A stretch of DNA of 64,000 nucleotides from Halobacteriales archaeon YIM A00010 (GTDB taxonomy: Archaea; Halobacteriota; Halobacteria; Halobacteriales; Haloarculaceae), in the NCBI GenBank assembly GCA_025041175.1, contig JAKCFJ010000001.1:558001-622000 (forward strand), written 5' to 3'. The notes under the pieces were generated by a model. The model worked only from the letters and a program-made list of their open reading frames with translations, was not told the origin of the DNA and made no database searches. The position numbers and the translations under genes were made by a program. This document shows positions 35,898 through 45,723 of this stretch, in pieces (positions within the stretch are counted from its first letter, which is position 1; every line of letters begins with the position of its first letter).

Positions 35898-36268
35898 AGC
35901 TGGTCCGGATCGTTCACGAACCGAACGCGGTCGTGCACCGTCGGCCCGAGCGCGAGTTCGACCGAGCCGTCATCGAGCACGCGGCCGCCCTCGATCGGAA
36001 CGCCCCAGTCCCCGAACCGGAGATACCCCCGGATGTCGGCCGCGTGGGTGTAGCAGTCGACGTACTCCACCGCGTGCTCCTGGACGCCACCACTGCTGTG
36101 GGCACGGTCCATGTTCGAGTAGACGGTCTCTTTCTCCTCGAAAAACGCCTCGATCTCCGTTGCCGTCTCTCGCGTGGCGGTGACGGCGTGATCCGACGCG
36201 TCCTGGATTTCCGCCATCGACAGCCCAACCTCGCGGAGCGCGGCCTGTGTCCGCTGATCGAAGTGCAT
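35894..36268 (-). CDS. Conserved haloarchaeal hypothetical protein
   Basis: 124 residues from ATG 36268 (MHFDQRTQAALREVGLS). The N-terminal helix-rich part contains HAVTATRETATEIEAFFEEKE; the C-terminal part is beta-rich (GYLRFGDWGVPIEGGRVL). Not recognised beyond haloarchaea. Coupled to the FAU-1 gene by an ATGA overlap, which suggests a shared RNA-related role, but no function is evident. Confidence 0.75.
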   Translation of the reverse strand: MHFDQRTQAALREVGLSMAEIQDASDHAVTATRETATEIEAFFEEKETVYSNMDRAHSSGGVQEHAVEYVDCYTHAADIRGYLRFGDWGVPIEGGRVLDDGSVELALGPTVHDRVRFVNDPDQL

Positions 36269-36374
36269 ACCGCCACTGACACCGCAGGAACCGAAAAGCC
36301 CGCGATCCGTTCCGAACGTGGACGATACCGATAAGAACGGAACGTTTTCGTACAACAGGCGGGTAGAGCGGCGT

Positions 36375-37058
36375 ATGTTCACGGGGATCGTTGAAGAGAC
36401 TGGCACGGTCGTCGGCGCGGAAACCACCGATGGAGGCCGCCGGCTCCACATCGAGGGATCGTTCGCCCACGAGCTCTCTTCCGGCCAGAGCATCGCGGTC
36501 AACGGCTGTTGTCTCACCGTCGAAGACCACGACAGCGACGGCTTCGAGCTGTTTCTCTCCGCGGAGACGATCGAACGCACCTACCTCGGAAACCTCAATC
36601 GTGGGGATCGCGTGAACCTCGAGCGCGCGCTCGCTGCGAACGACCGGTTCGACGGCCACGTCGTGCAGGGCCACGTCGACGCCACAGCGGCGGTCACGGC
36701 GATCGAGCCTGTCGGCGACGACTGGACGTTCGAGTTCTCGATCCCCAACGGATTCGACCGGTACGTGGTCGAAAAAGGATCGATCGCCGTCGATGGGATC
36801 TCGCTCACCGTCGCCGATCACGGCAATGGCCCATCCCACCGCCCGGACGGCTCGGCCGGTTGCGACGCCGACGGAACGTTCACCACCGCGATCATCCCCG
36901 CGACGTACGAGCTGACGACGCTTTCCGAAAAGAGCGTGGGCGACCCGGTCCACGTCGAGGTCGACGTGCTCGCCAAATACACCGAACGGTTGCTCGCCCA
37001 CGACGACACCGAGACTGAGAGCCCCGAACGGACCGAGCACAGCCCGATCCCGCGGTGA
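36375..37058 (+). CDS. ribE: Riboflavin synthase, alpha-type
   Basis: 227 residues. Two lumazine-binding repeats: MFTGIVEETGTV with VNGCCLTV, and VVQGHVDATAAV with VDGISLTV. It dismutates two 6,7-dimethyl-8-ribityllumazine molecules to riboflavin. This is the bacterial-type trimeric enzyme; many other archaea use an unrelated RibC, so it fits haloarchaea. An insert of about 15 residues (GNGPSHRPDGSAGCDADG) interrupts the second repeat. Confidence 0.94.
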   Translation: MFTGIVEETGTVVGAETTDGGRRLHIEGSFAHELSSGQSIAVNGCCLTVEDHDSDGFELFLSAETIERTYLGNLNRGDRVNLERALAANDRFDGHVVQGHVDATAAVTAIEPVGDDWTFEFSIPNGFDRYVVEKGSIAVDGISLTVADHGNGPSHRPDGSAGCDADGTFTTAIIPATYELTTLSEKSVGDPVHVEVDVLAKYTERLLAHDDTETESPERTEHSPIPR

Positions 37059-37059
37059 G

Positions 37060-38076
37060 CTACTCGTCGAACTCGGTTCGGTCGACGGTGAGCGATGGTT
37101 CGTCACCCGATGCACCCGAAAGCTCCGCGTACAGCCGTCGATAGCGGTCGAGTTTCCGGAACAGGAGGTAGCCGAAAAACCCCAGATACACGAGCACGAA
37201 GCCGAAGAAGGGGATGAGCGACGGGACGGTCGGGAACGCGGCGGAAACCGCCCCGATGAACACCCCGCTCAGCGTGTTGTAGGTGGCGTGGATGAACGCT
37301 GCGATGAGCAGTCCCTTCACGATGATGGGTCCCGCGTCCTCGGGGTTGAACCGCGCCAACCCGAGATAGTAGCCCGAGAACGCCGAATAAATGACGTGGC
37401 CCGGCCCGGCAAGCGCCCGCGTCGCGGTGATGTCCGAGCCGGCAGTGATGGTTTGGAGCACTGTACTCGAGGGAATACCACCGAAGTCGACGCCGATGTA
37501 GAGGGCGTTCTCGATGGTCGCAAACCCGAGTCCTGCCACGGCGCCGTACACTGCACCGTCGATGACGGCGTTGAAACTCGGTTGCCGGTAGGCGAACAGC
37601 CACACGGCAAGGAGTTTGACGAACTCCTCGACCGGACCGACAATCAGATAGTACATGACGATGGTCCCGATCGGTCCGGCCAAGATGGTCGAAAACGGCG
37701 CGTTGATGAGTCCCGCGAGTCCCGAGAACAACACGCTGAGAACGAACGTGGAGGCGACGAGATCGATCGGCTCAGACGCCGTGACGTCGGTGACGTACAC
37801 GTAGGCCACGAGCGCAAACGCCGGGAGCGCGGAGACGACCGTCAACACCCCGATGACCGGGACTGATGCCGTCCGGAGATCCCTGAACGACGCGTACAGT
37901 ATCACGACCGTGATCAACAGCGCTATGAGCACTGTCCCCCACCGAACGCCGACGATTCCCCACCTGTAGAGCTTCGACGCCAACCGATCGAGCGCCGTCC
38001 GTGGCTCCCACGTCGCCACGTCGTACAGATCGCGCGATTGGTTGGCCCAACGCTCCAGTGGATCACGCTCTACCAT
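37060..38076 (-). CDS. PrsW-family intramembrane metalloprotease
   Basis: 338 residues from ATG 38076 (MVERDPLERWANQSRDLYD). About eight membrane segments. Conserved PrsW residues are visible: GPVEEFVKLLAVW (paired Glu), ATIENALY, GPGHVIYSAFSGYYLG and FIHATYN (His ligands). In Bacillus, PrsW cleaves an anti-sigma factor, but targets in archaea are unknown. Convergent with ribE, one base apart. A start eight residues earlier (38100) is possible. Confidence 0.9.
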   Translation of the reverse strand: MVERDPLERWANQSRDLYDVATWEPRTALDRLASKLYRWGIVGVRWGTVLIALLITVVILYASFRDLRTASVPVIGVLTVVSALPAFALVAYVYVTDVTASEPIDLVASTFVLSVLFSGLAGLINAPFSTILAGPIGTIVMYYLIVGPVEEFVKLLAVWLFAYRQPSFNAVIDGAVYGAVAGLGFATIENALYIGVDFGGIPSSTVLQTITAGSDITATRALAGPGHVIYSAFSGYYLGLARFNPEDAGPIIVKGLLIAAFIHATYNTLSGVFIGAVSAAFPTVPSLIPFFGFVLVYLGFFGYLLFRKLDRYRRLYAELSGASGDEPSLTVDRTEFDE

Positions 38077-38179
38077 ATCATCCCATCTCACGGGAAACAT
38101 AAGCTACTTTGCGGTCCGAGACGCGCGTCACGCAACCCGTCGATACGTTTATTGTGATGAGATACCATGACATTCACGT

Positions 38180-38365
38180 ATGGCGCTTGGGAATGACGAC
38201 GTTTTCGACGCGTTTCTGTCACAGCGTGGCCACCGCACCGAACCCGACGGTGTCGGGTGGGAGCGCGATCACAAGAAAAAACAGTGTCCCGAGTGTGGCG
38301 GTCTCCACGATCAGCCCGCGACGGAGTGTTCGGTCTGTGGGTGGGCACCGCACGAGTCCTCGTAG
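38180..38365 (+). CDS. Small zinc-finger protein (HVO_0416-like)
   Basis: 61 residues. Two CxxC pairs, KQCPECGGLHD and ECSVCGWAPHE, form a rubredoxin-like zinc knuckle. From memory this matches the HVO_0416 family of haloarchaeal micro-proteins. Function unknown, likely regulatory or protein-binding. A TATA-like TTTATTG about 28 bases upstream suggests a leaderless message. Confidence 0.87.
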   Translation: MALGNDDVFDAFLSQRGHRTEPDGVGWERDHKKKQCPECGGLHDQPATECSVCGWAPHESS

Positions 38366-38472
38366 CCGGTGAGTCGTCGGGCGAGTCGCGTCGGCCTTGG
38401 ACCGCTTCCTGTCCGTTCGACCACGACCTCGTGAGGATCGTGGTAGTCGGCTGCTCGCCTGGAGTCAGGTCA

Positions 38473-38478
38473 CTTATA
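38473..38478 (+). promoter_or_regulatory. TATA-like box for UvrD-like helicase
   Basis: CTTATA, 25-30 bases before ATG 38503; supports that start over longer in-frame readings that overlap the zinc-finger gene. Confidence 0.45.
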
Positions 38479-38502
38479 CTGTTGGATGCCCTGTACCCCT
38501 CA

Positions 38503-40332
38503 ATGACCCAGACGCGCGTGACTCGGTTGTTCGGTGGACCGGGCTGTGGGAAAACGACGGCTCTTCTCGATCGTGTGGATGAGATGCTGCATTCGGGGGT
38601 GCGCATCGAGGACATCCTCATCGTTTCGTACACTCGTGCGGCGGCCGCGGAGGTGCGTGAGCGGTTGGCAGAGCGCCTCGATCGGAGCCCGCGGTCGCTC
38701 CAGAGCAACGTCTGTACGATGCACGCCAAAGCCTACGAGCTGCTGAATCTCTCCCGAAATGACGTGGTGGGCGAATCGGACAAGCAGGCGTTCTGTGAGG
38801 AGTACGGTCTCGATTACGAGGACGAGTACAGTTCGTCGCGGCGCCGATCCTCCCGGTCCACGACGATCGGCAACAAGATCATTGCGACGAGCCAGTGGCT
38901 CCAGCGGACCTGCCGCGACGTCGCGGAGTGGCACGACGTTCCGTTTCAGTGGGACGTCGAGACGGTGCGGCTCCCGCCGGAGATCGACCCCAACGCCCAG
39001 ACGGGAAACAAGTACACGCCGACGTGGTCGACCGACGACGACCGCATCGACGTTCCACAGTCGATCCGTGCGTGGCGGACCTACAAGGGCGAGAACGATC
39101 TCGTTGGGTTTGCCGACATGCTCGAACGGGTCCAACAGCGCTCGCTCGTCCCCTCGGTCGACCACCTCGTAATCGACGAGTTCCAGGACATCACGACGCT
39201 CCAGTATTCCGTTTACGAGGAGTGGAAACCCCACATGGAACAAGGGCTCATCGCGGGAGACGACGATCAGGTGGTGTACGCGTGGCAGGGTGCTGATCCG
39301 ACGTTGCTCCTCGAGGAAGGCGGGGAAAACGTCGTTCTGGACACGTCGTACCGGCTGCCATCGCGGATTCTCAACGTCGTGAACCGGGAGATCGATCACG
39401 TCGACGAGCGCCAGGAGAAGGACTTCCAACCCCGCACGGAGGGCGGGCGGGTCGAAGCCGTGAGCGGTCCCTCGATGTACGACCTGATGCGCAACGTCCG
39501 CGCGACGGTCGAGGAGAGCGACGGGAGCATCATGGTCCTCTTTCGAGCGCGCTACCAGATGTTCCAGTTCATGGACGAGTTCATCGATCAGGGCATCCCG
39601 TTCCGGACGATGACCGACCAGCGCATGTGGACCGATCGGCTCACCGACTACGTTCGGGCGGTCGAAGCGATCGACGACGAGAAACCGCTCACCGGACTCC
39701 AAGCGCGTCGGCTGGCCGAGATGCTCGACTCGGCCGCGTTCGGCACCGAATCGCGCGATGAGCTGTTTGCGGCCATCGACGACCGACAGGAAGAAATCGG
39801 CGTCGACGATCTCACCGAGATGGAGGTCGAGCCGTCGTTCGTCAAAGAACACGCCCCCTTCGTGCCCACCAGATCGAGCGCCGCCGACATGGTCCACAAA
39901 GTGACGAACTATCAGGAGCGCTCGGTCGGAGCGTACTTCGGCGGTTCGTACCAGGATGTCGACCGGGCGCGCGTCCGGATCGGAACCATCCACAGCGCGA
40001 AAGGCCGCGAGGCGGACCACGTTTTCGTGGCGACCGATCTGACCGAGAAGGTCGTCGAGCAGATGGTTGCGACCGTCGAGGATCCCACAGCGATACAGGG
40101 CGTCGAGGAGTTCACGAAACACACAGATCCCGTTCCCGTCCTCACCGACAACGAACGGCGCGTCTTTTACGTCGGGATGTCACGCGCCCGAAAGCGGCTG
40201 GTTCTGCTCGAAAACCTCGTGGACGGCGCTCCAACGCTCCCCATCGACGTGCTGCTCAACAACCGGCCGTCGGAGCGCACGCTCGAAGAGCTCATCGCCG
40301 AGGCGCAGGAGCCGCCCGTCACGGCCCCTTGA
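38503..40332 (+). CDS. UvrD/Rep-type superfamily 1 DNA helicase
   Basis: 609 residues. SF1A motifs in order: Walker A GGPGCGKTT, motif Ia SYTRAAAAEVRERL, motif II DEFQDITTLQY, motif III GDDDQVVYAWQGA, motif V IGTIHSAKGREADHV and motif VI FYVGMSRARKRL. A 3'-5' helicase or translocase for DNA repair or fork restart. Shorter than bacterial UvrD (~720), with reduced 1B/2B insertions. The ATG at 38503 is set by a TATA-like box 25 bases upstream. Confidence 0.93.
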   Translation: MTQTRVTRLFGGPGCGKTTALLDRVDEMLHSGVRIEDILIVSYTRAAAAEVRERLAERLDRSPRSLQSNVCTMHAKAYELLNLSRNDVVGESDKQAFCEEYGLDYEDEYSSSRRRSSRSTTIGNKIIATSQWLQRTCRDVAEWHDVPFQWDVETVRLPPEIDPNAQTGNKYTPTWSTDDDRIDVPQSIRAWRTYKGENDLVGFADMLERVQQRSLVPSVDHLVIDEFQDITTLQYSVYEEWKPHMEQGLIAGDDDQVVYAWQGADPTLLLEEGGENVVLDTSYRLPSRILNVVNREIDHVDERQEKDFQPRTEGGRVEAVSGPSMYDLMRNVRATVEESDGSIMVLFRARYQMFQFMDEFIDQGIPFRTMTDQRMWTDRLTDYVRAVEAIDDEKPLTGLQARRLAEMLDSAAFGTESRDELFAAIDDRQEEIGVDDLTEMEVEPSFVKEHAPFVPTRSSAADMVHKVTNYQERSVGAYFGGSYQDVDRARVRIGTIHSAKGREADHVFVATDLTEKVVEQMVATVEDPTAIQGVEEFTKHTDPVPVLTDNERRVFYVGMSRARKRLVLLENLVDGAPTLPIDVLLNNRPSERTLEELIAEAQEPPVTAP

Positions 40333-40360
40333 GAGTTCACAACAGTGGAGGACGAATTGG

Positions 40361-40621
40361 TCAGGATCGGTCTCCGTCCCGATCGGTTTCGTTGTCGGTC
40401 GTCGTGATCGCACCGACGACGTGCTGAGCGGCGATCTCCGGTAGATCCCCCGGCGTGGTGAGATACTCCTCGACGACGACCATCAACACGGCCAACCCCA
40501 CGAACACGCCACCGAGCACGAACTGGCCCGACAGCAGAAACTGCATCCCGAACAACCCGACCGGGATGGCGAACGCGACCGTGACCGCCAGCGTGATCGT
40601 ATCGATGATCCCTTTGGGCAT
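40361..40621 (-). CDS. Small membrane protein, two helices
   Basis: 86 residues. Hydrophobic segments ~8-30 and ~33-50, then a polar acidic tail ending TTTDNETDRDGDRS. The start MPKGIIDTITLAVTVAF is the only reasonable one. Looks like a conserved haloarchaeal micro-membrane protein; function unknown. Convergent with the helicase gene. Confidence 0.7.
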   Translation of the reverse strand: MPKGIIDTITLAVTVAFAIPVGLFGMQFLLSGQFVLGGVFVGLAVLMVVVEEYLTTPGDLPEIAAQHVVGAITTTDNETDRDGDRS

Positions 40622-40711
40622 GCTGTTACTACCCCGTTGGCAGCCCGTGATTAAGTCTTCCGTGGAACGCGTTCGGCTCTGTTCGAACGCGGTTCCGATT
40701 CGATAGCAGTT

Positions 40712-41302
40712 TCAGTTTCCTTCGATGGCGTCGATGACCATCGCGGCCGCAACGATGGCCTCTCTCGGAACGTCGGACGCGTCGTCGACCGTGACCGTGT
40801 ATCGGTCCTTGAGCGAGAACTCCCCCTGAACGGACCCGACGCGATTTTCCTCCGCGTCGGTGATCTCGTACTCGTGGGGGATGAGATGGAACAAACCACC
40901 GACGTAGGGGAGGTGGCGAAGCACATCCACGACCTTGCTGGCGGAGCCGATCGTGGCGATGACCGCCTCGGTGTCGGGATCGCGGAGCTTCCACTGGTGG
41001 GTGAACATGGTCCAGTTTTTGTCGAGAACGATCACCGGCTCGTCCGTCACGTCGTCGGTGAGCGTGTAGGTGCCGGCGACATCGAGGACGCCACCCGCCT
41101 GCACGGTGAACGCTGGATTGCCATCGCCGTCGAGAAACGGGAATTCCTCTTTGAGCTTGAGCATCTTCTGTTTGCCCTGCAAAACGAGATTCTCGTTCGC
41201 GTCGTACGCCTTGTACTTGTTCCGGACCAACGACTGAACGACTGTGTATTCCGAATCTTGCAGCTCGACACCTTCGAGAACGCCCTGAGAACTAGTTGAC
41301 AC
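40712..41302 (-). CDS. LURP-one-related (tubby-like) family protein
   Basis: 196 residues. LURP-one/scramblase-like features: repeated beta-strands with NKYKAYDANENLVLQGKQKMLKLKEEFPF near the N-terminus and later TIGSASKV, YEITDAEENRVGSVQGEF. The fold is a closed beta-barrel around a central helix, related to tubby and phospholipid scramblases. The archaeal function is unknown. A TATA-like box on the minus strand about 25 bases before the ATG is plausible (CAGAATATGG). Confidence 0.85.
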   Translation of the reverse strand: MSTSSQGVLEGVELQDSEYTVVQSLVRNKYKAYDANENLVLQGKQKMLKLKEEFPFLDGDGNPAFTVQAGGVLDVAGTYTLTDDVTDEPVIVLDKNWTMFTHQWKLRDPDTEAVIATIGSASKVVDVLRHLPYVGGLFHLIPHEYEITDAEENRVGSVQGEFSLKDRYTVTVDDASDVPREAIVAAAMVIDAIEGN

Positions 41303-41381
41303 AGTTAGTCACTACGACAATCTCCATATTCTGATGTATTAAGCCTGACTATATCTGTTTAGGGATGCGCTCGGGGAGGTA

Positions 41382-41486
41382 TACTGTCGGTCATGGATCG
41401 TTGATCCTCGATGGCCTGTTCAGTCAGGCAATTGCTCCAGGCTCCCGAAACCCTACCGTAGAGTCACGTACGTCTGACCGACAGTA
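41382..41486. mobile_element. Miniature inverted-repeat element, family 1, copy C
   Basis: 105 bp between the LURP-one gene and uvrA. Ends TACTGTCGGTCAT and TGACCGACAGTA. Interior matches copies A, B and D. No clear 3-bp duplication (flanks GTA and TAA), so it may be old or rearranged. The remaining ~165 bases before uvrA show no gene. Confidence 0.85.
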
Positions 41487-41652
41487 TAACTGATCGAGCG
41501 GAGACAGACGCGGTCTGGTAGCCCTTCACCTTCACTTTCACTCCGGTAACGGATCGTTCATAGTCGTGGGCCGAGCGTAGTGAGTATGATCACGAATCGG
41601 CATCGAGACCGACATCGACAGCGTTTCCCGGCATCGGGTCGTTCGAAGCATA

Positions 41653-44610
41653 ATGAGTGAGTACATCGAGGTCCGGGGAGCGGAGGAGCACAATCTCAAG
41701 GACATCGATGTGACGATTCCCCGCGAGTCGTTCACGGTGGTGACGGGACTGTCGGGATCGGGCAAGTCGTCGTTGGCGTTCGAGACGGTGTACGCGGAGG
41801 GCCAACGCCGGTACATCGAGAGCCTGTCGGCGTACGCCCGGAACTTCCTCGGTCAGATGGATAAACCGCAGGTCGAAACGGTCGAGGGGCTGTCACCCGC
41901 GATCTCGATCGACCAGAAGAACGCCGCCAACAACCCTCGATCGACCGTCGGAACGGTGACGGAACTCCACGACTACCTCCGGTTGCTGTACGCCCGCATC
42001 GGAACGCCTCACTGTCCGGAGTGCGGCCACGAAGTCGGCGAGCAGAGCGCCCAAACGATGGTGCGTCGGCTGTTCGAGCTTCCGAATGGAACGCGCGCGA
42101 AGATCGCCGCGCCCGTGGTGCGCGACCAGAAAGGCGCGTTCGCGGATCTGTTCGAGGAGCTGGTCTCGGAGGGGTATTCCCGCGTCGAAGTCGACGGCTC
42201 CGAGCACGATCTCACCCTCGAAACGCCCGATCTGGACGAGAACTTCGACCACACTATCGACGTGATCGTCGATCGCGTCACGATCTCCGACGACGACCGC
42301 TCGCGCATCACCGACAGCGTCGAGACGGCGCTCACCGAAGCCGATGGCGTACTGAAAGCGATCCTTCCGGACCCACCCGAAAACACCGAGCTTGGCGCGA
42401 CAGCGCGCTCGACCGGCGATCTCTCGGGCGCGGAGGCGGCTTCGGAGACCACCGACACGGGTCGACTCATCGCGGAGTTTTCCGAGGAACTCGCGTGTAC
42501 GCGGTGTGGGATCGACCTCCCGGAGATCGAAACGCGGAGCTTCTCGTTCAACAGCCCACACGGCGCGTGTCCGGAGTGTGAAGGCATCGGAGAGACCAAG
42601 GAGATCGACGAGTCGCTCGTGATACGGGACCGGTCGAAGCCGTTGCGAGACGTCTTCGAGCCGTGGAGCTACAACCGCTCGTACTACCAGACCCGTCTCG
42701 ATTCGGTCGCGGAGCACTTCGACGTGAGCCTCGCCACGCCGTTCGAGGAGATCGATCCGGCGGTTCGAAACGCGTTCCTGTACGGCACCGACGAGGACGT
42801 TCTGTTCAAACGCCGGACGAAAAACGGGGTACGACGGAAGGAACAACCGTTCGAGGGCATCATCCCCAACCTCGAACGCCGGTACGTCGAAACCGACTCT
42901 CAGAGCACGCGCGAGCACATCGAGGAGTACATGGCGACCACGACGTGTCCGGCGTGTGAGGGCACGCGGCTCAAGCCCGCCAGCCGTGGTGTGCTCGTCA
43001 ACGGCGCGTCGATCACGGAGATCAACCGGATGAGCATCGGCGACGCGCTCGAACGGTTCGAGGGGTGGGAAGCAGAGCTGACCGAGCGCGAGCGCATCAT
43101 CGCCGAGGAGATCTTAAAGGAGATCCGTGCGCGTTTGGGCTTCATGTGCGAGGTCGGGCTCGACTATCTCACGCTCGACCGGGAAGCGTCGACCCTTTCG
43201 GGCGGGGAGAGCCAGCGCATCCGTCTGGCGACCCAGATCGGCTCCGGGCTGGTCGGCGTGTTGTACGTGCTCGATGAGCCGTCGATCGGACTCCACCAAC
43301 GCGACAACGACCGCTTGCTCGATACGCTCGAGGAGCTGCGCGATCTGGGCAACACGCTGCTCGTCGTCGAACACGACACCGAAACCATGCGCCGAGCGGA
43401 CAACGTCATCGACATGGGACCGGGACCCGGAAAGCGCGGGGGGGAGGTCGTGGCCAACGGCGACATCGAGGACGTGACGGCCACCGACGAGAGCATCACC
43501 GGCGACTACCTCGCTGGTCGCCGGGAGATCCCGGTCCCCGAAACGCGGCGCGATCCGAGTGGGCGGCTGACCGTTCGCGGCGCGCGCCAGCACAACCTTC
43601 GGGATCTCGACGTGCCGATTCCGTTGGGGACGCTCACCACGATCACCGGCGTCTCCGGCTCCGGTAAGTCCACGCTGTTGCACGATGTGCTGTACAAGGG
43701 CCTCGTCCGGCGGATGAACGACACGGACGTTCACCCCGGCGACCACGACGACATCCAGAACGTCGAGAGCATCGAGACAGTACGGCTCATCGATCAAAGC
43801 CCAATCGGGCGCACCCCCCGGTCGAACCCGGCGACGTACACCAACGTCTTCGATTACATCCGCGAGCTGTTCGCGGAAACGTCGCTGTCCAAACAGCGCG
43901 GCTACGAGAAGGGCCGATTCTCGTTCAACGTCAAGGGCGGGCGGTGTGAGGCGTGTGGCGGACAGGGCACTGTGAAGATCGAGATGAACTTCCTCTCGGA
44001 CGTGTACGTTCCGTGTGAGGAGTGTGGTGGGGCGCGGTACAACGACGAAACCCTCGACGTAACCTACAAGAATCGGACCATCGCTGACGTGCTCGATATG
44101 AGCGTCGAGGAGGCCCACGACTTTTTCGAACACGATCCGCGCATCGAGCGCCGGCTCCAACTGCTCCGGGACGTGGGCCTCGACTACATGAAGCTCGGAC
44201 AGCCCTCCACGACGCTGTCCGGTGGCGAAGCCCAACGGGTCAAGCTCGCGGAGGAACTCGGGAAACGGGACACCGGCGACACGCTGTACCTGCTGGACGA
44301 GCCAACGACCGGCTTGCACTCCGAAGACGAACGCAAGCTCATCGAGGTGCTTCAGCGCCTCGTCGACGACGGCAACACGGTGGTCGTCGTCGAGCACGAG
44401 CTCGATCTCGTGAAAAACGCCGACCACATCGTCGATCTCGGACCGGAGGGCGGCGAGAACGGCGGCGACCTCGTGGCGACCGGAACCCCGGAGCAGGTCG
44501 CACGAATCGAGGAGTCACACACCGGGCAGTATCTGCGCGATCTGCTCCCCGACGTAGACCTCGATGGACCGCGAAACGAGACGGTGAAAGCGGCCGTGAG
44601 CGATGATTGA
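41653..44610 (+). CDS. uvrA: Excinuclease ABC subunit A
   Basis: 985 residues, full length. Two ABC ATPase modules: Walker [10 protein letters not shown] with signature [12 protein letters not shown], and GVSGSGKST with [12 protein letters not shown]. Zinc modules are visible at [19 protein letters not shown] with CPECEGIGE, and CEACGGQG with CEECGG. The DNA-damage sensor of nucleotide excision repair, working with UvrB and UvrC (not in this window). Haloarchaea took up the bacterial UvrABC set. Confidence 0.97.
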   Translation: MSEYIEVRGAEEHNLKDIDVTIPRESFTVVTGLSGSGKSSLAFETVYAEGQRRYIESLSAYARNFLGQMDKPQVETVEGLSPAISIDQKNAANNPRSTVGTVTELHDYLRLLYARIGTPHCPECGHEVGEQSAQTMVRRLFELPNGTRAKIAAPVVRDQKGAFADLFEELVSEGYSRVEVDGSEHDLTLETPDLDENFDHTIDVIVDRVTISDDDRSRITDSVETALTEADGVLKAILPDPPENTELGATARSTGDLSGAEAASETTDTGRLIAEFSEELACTRCGIDLPEIETRSFSFNSPHGACPECEGIGETKEIDESLVIRDRSKPLRDVFEPWSYNRSYYQTRLDSVAEHFDVSLATPFEEIDPAVRNAFLYGTDEDVLFKRRTKNGVRRKEQPFEGIIPNLERRYVETDSQSTREHIEEYMATTTCPACEGTRLKPASRGVLVNGASITEINRMSIGDALERFEGWEAELTERERIIAEEILKEIRARLGFMCEVGLDYLTLDREASTLSGGESQRIRLATQIGSGLVGVLYVLDEPSIGLHQRDNDRLLDTLEELRDLGNTLLVVEHDTETMRRADNVIDMGPGPGKRGGEVVANGDIEDVTATDESITGDYLAGRREIPVPETRRDPSGRLTVRGARQHNLRDLDVPIPLGTLTTITGVSGSGKSTLLHDVLYKGLVRRMNDTDVHPGDHDDIQNVESIETVRLIDQSPIGRTPRSNPATYTNVFDYIRELFAETSLSKQRGYEKGRFSFNVKGGRCEACGGQGTVKIEMNFLSDVYVPCEECGGARYNDETLDVTYKNRTIADVLDMSVEEAHDFFEHDPRIERRLQLLRDVGLDYMKLGQPSTTLSGGEAQRVKLAEELGKRDTGDTLYLLDEPTTGLHSEDERKLIEVLQRLVDDGNTVVVVEHELDLVKNADHIVDLGPEGGENGGDLVATGTPEQVARIEESHTGQYLRDLLPDVDLDGPRNETVKAAVSDD

Positions 44611-44686
44611 TCCGCTGTAACTGTCAGGATCGCAACTTCATTCTGTTTCACCAATGAAATATATTCGTTGGTAGCGTATCTCGTGC

Positions 44687-45649
44687 ATGGTCATGTATGC
44701 GGCCATGGAGCGCGCAGTGCTCGCTCACGAAAGAGAGTGGGAGCGGCGCACTCCGCCGACGAACGCTCGGATTCAGTGTCTCGACGCTCGGGAGCAACGC
44801 GTGGTGTGTGGGACGTTCGGCGATGGGCTGTGGCGAAGCGAAGACGGTGGCGAGACGTGGACATCGATCGACGTGGCTGAGAACGTGATGTCGGTCACGT
44901 TCGATCCGAACGATCCCGATCGGCTGTGGATCGGAACGGAGCCGAGCGCGGTGTATCGATCGGCGGACGGTGGTGAGACGTGGACCGACACGGCTGCGCT
45001 GACCGATCTACCCTCCGCCTCGGAGTGGTCGTTCCCGCCGCGGCCCGACACCCACCACGTTCGGTGGATCGCCGTCGCTCCGGACGATCCCGAACACCTC
45101 TACGTGGGGATCGAGGCGGGAGCGCTCGTACAGACCCACGACGGTGGCGAGACGTGGACGGACCACGTCGCCACCGCTCGGCGGGACAACCACACGCTCG
45201 TTACCCATCCCGACGCGCCAGAGCGGGTGTACGCCGCTGCCGGCGACGGCTACGCCGAAACACACGACAGTGGTGAAACGTGGCGCCACCCACAACAGGG
45301 GCTCGACCACCGGTACGTCTGGAGCGTGGCGGTCGATCCGGGCGATCCCGACACGGTGCTCGTCTCCTCGGCGAGCGGTCCACGGAGCGCACACGCGCCC
45401 GAACGCGCCGAATCGTACGTCTACCGGCGGCGGGATGGGCAGTGGCAGCGGTGTCTCGACGGACTGCCCGGACCGGAGGGGATGGTACGGCCTGTGCTCA
45501 CAGCGGGATCCCAAGCACAAACAGTGTACGCGCTGACGAACCACGGCTGTTATCGGGCGACCGACGCGGGTGAAAGCTGGCAACTGGTCGGCGAGGAGTG
45601 GGAGCAGCCACTCACGAACCAGCGTCCGCGCGGGTTGGTGGTCACCTGA
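44687..45649 (+). CDS. Asp-box (BNR-like) beta-propeller protein
   Basis: 320 residues. Repeated Asp-box motifs S/T-x-D-x-G-x-T-W: SEDGGETW, SADGGETW, THDGGETW, THDSGETW and ATDAGESW, spaced 50-60 residues, which indicates a sialidase/VPS10-like beta-propeller. No signal peptide, so probably cytosolic. No catalytic residues of sialidases can be assigned. ATG 44693 is an alternative start. A TATA-like ATATATTC lies about 25 bases upstream. Confidence 0.82.
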   Translation: MVMYAAMERAVLAHEREWERRTPPTNARIQCLDAREQRVVCGTFGDGLWRSEDGGETWTSIDVAENVMSVTFDPNDPDRLWIGTEPSAVYRSADGGETWTDTAALTDLPSASEWSFPPRPDTHHVRWIAVAPDDPEHLYVGIEAGALVQTHDGGETWTDHVATARRDNHTLVTHPDAPERVYAAAGDGYAETHDSGETWRHPQQGLDHRYVWSVAVDPGDPDTVLVSSASGPRSAHAPERAESYVYRRRDGQWQRCLDGLPGPEGMVRPVLTAGSQAQTVYALTNHGCYRATDAGESWQLVGEEWEQPLTNQRPRGLVVT

Positions 45650-45723
45650 GCTGTCCGTTCGACTGCTTTTACATTCGATCGGAGAGAGAAGGTATATCTT
45701 CGCTGCCGTGTTTTCGCCCGGTA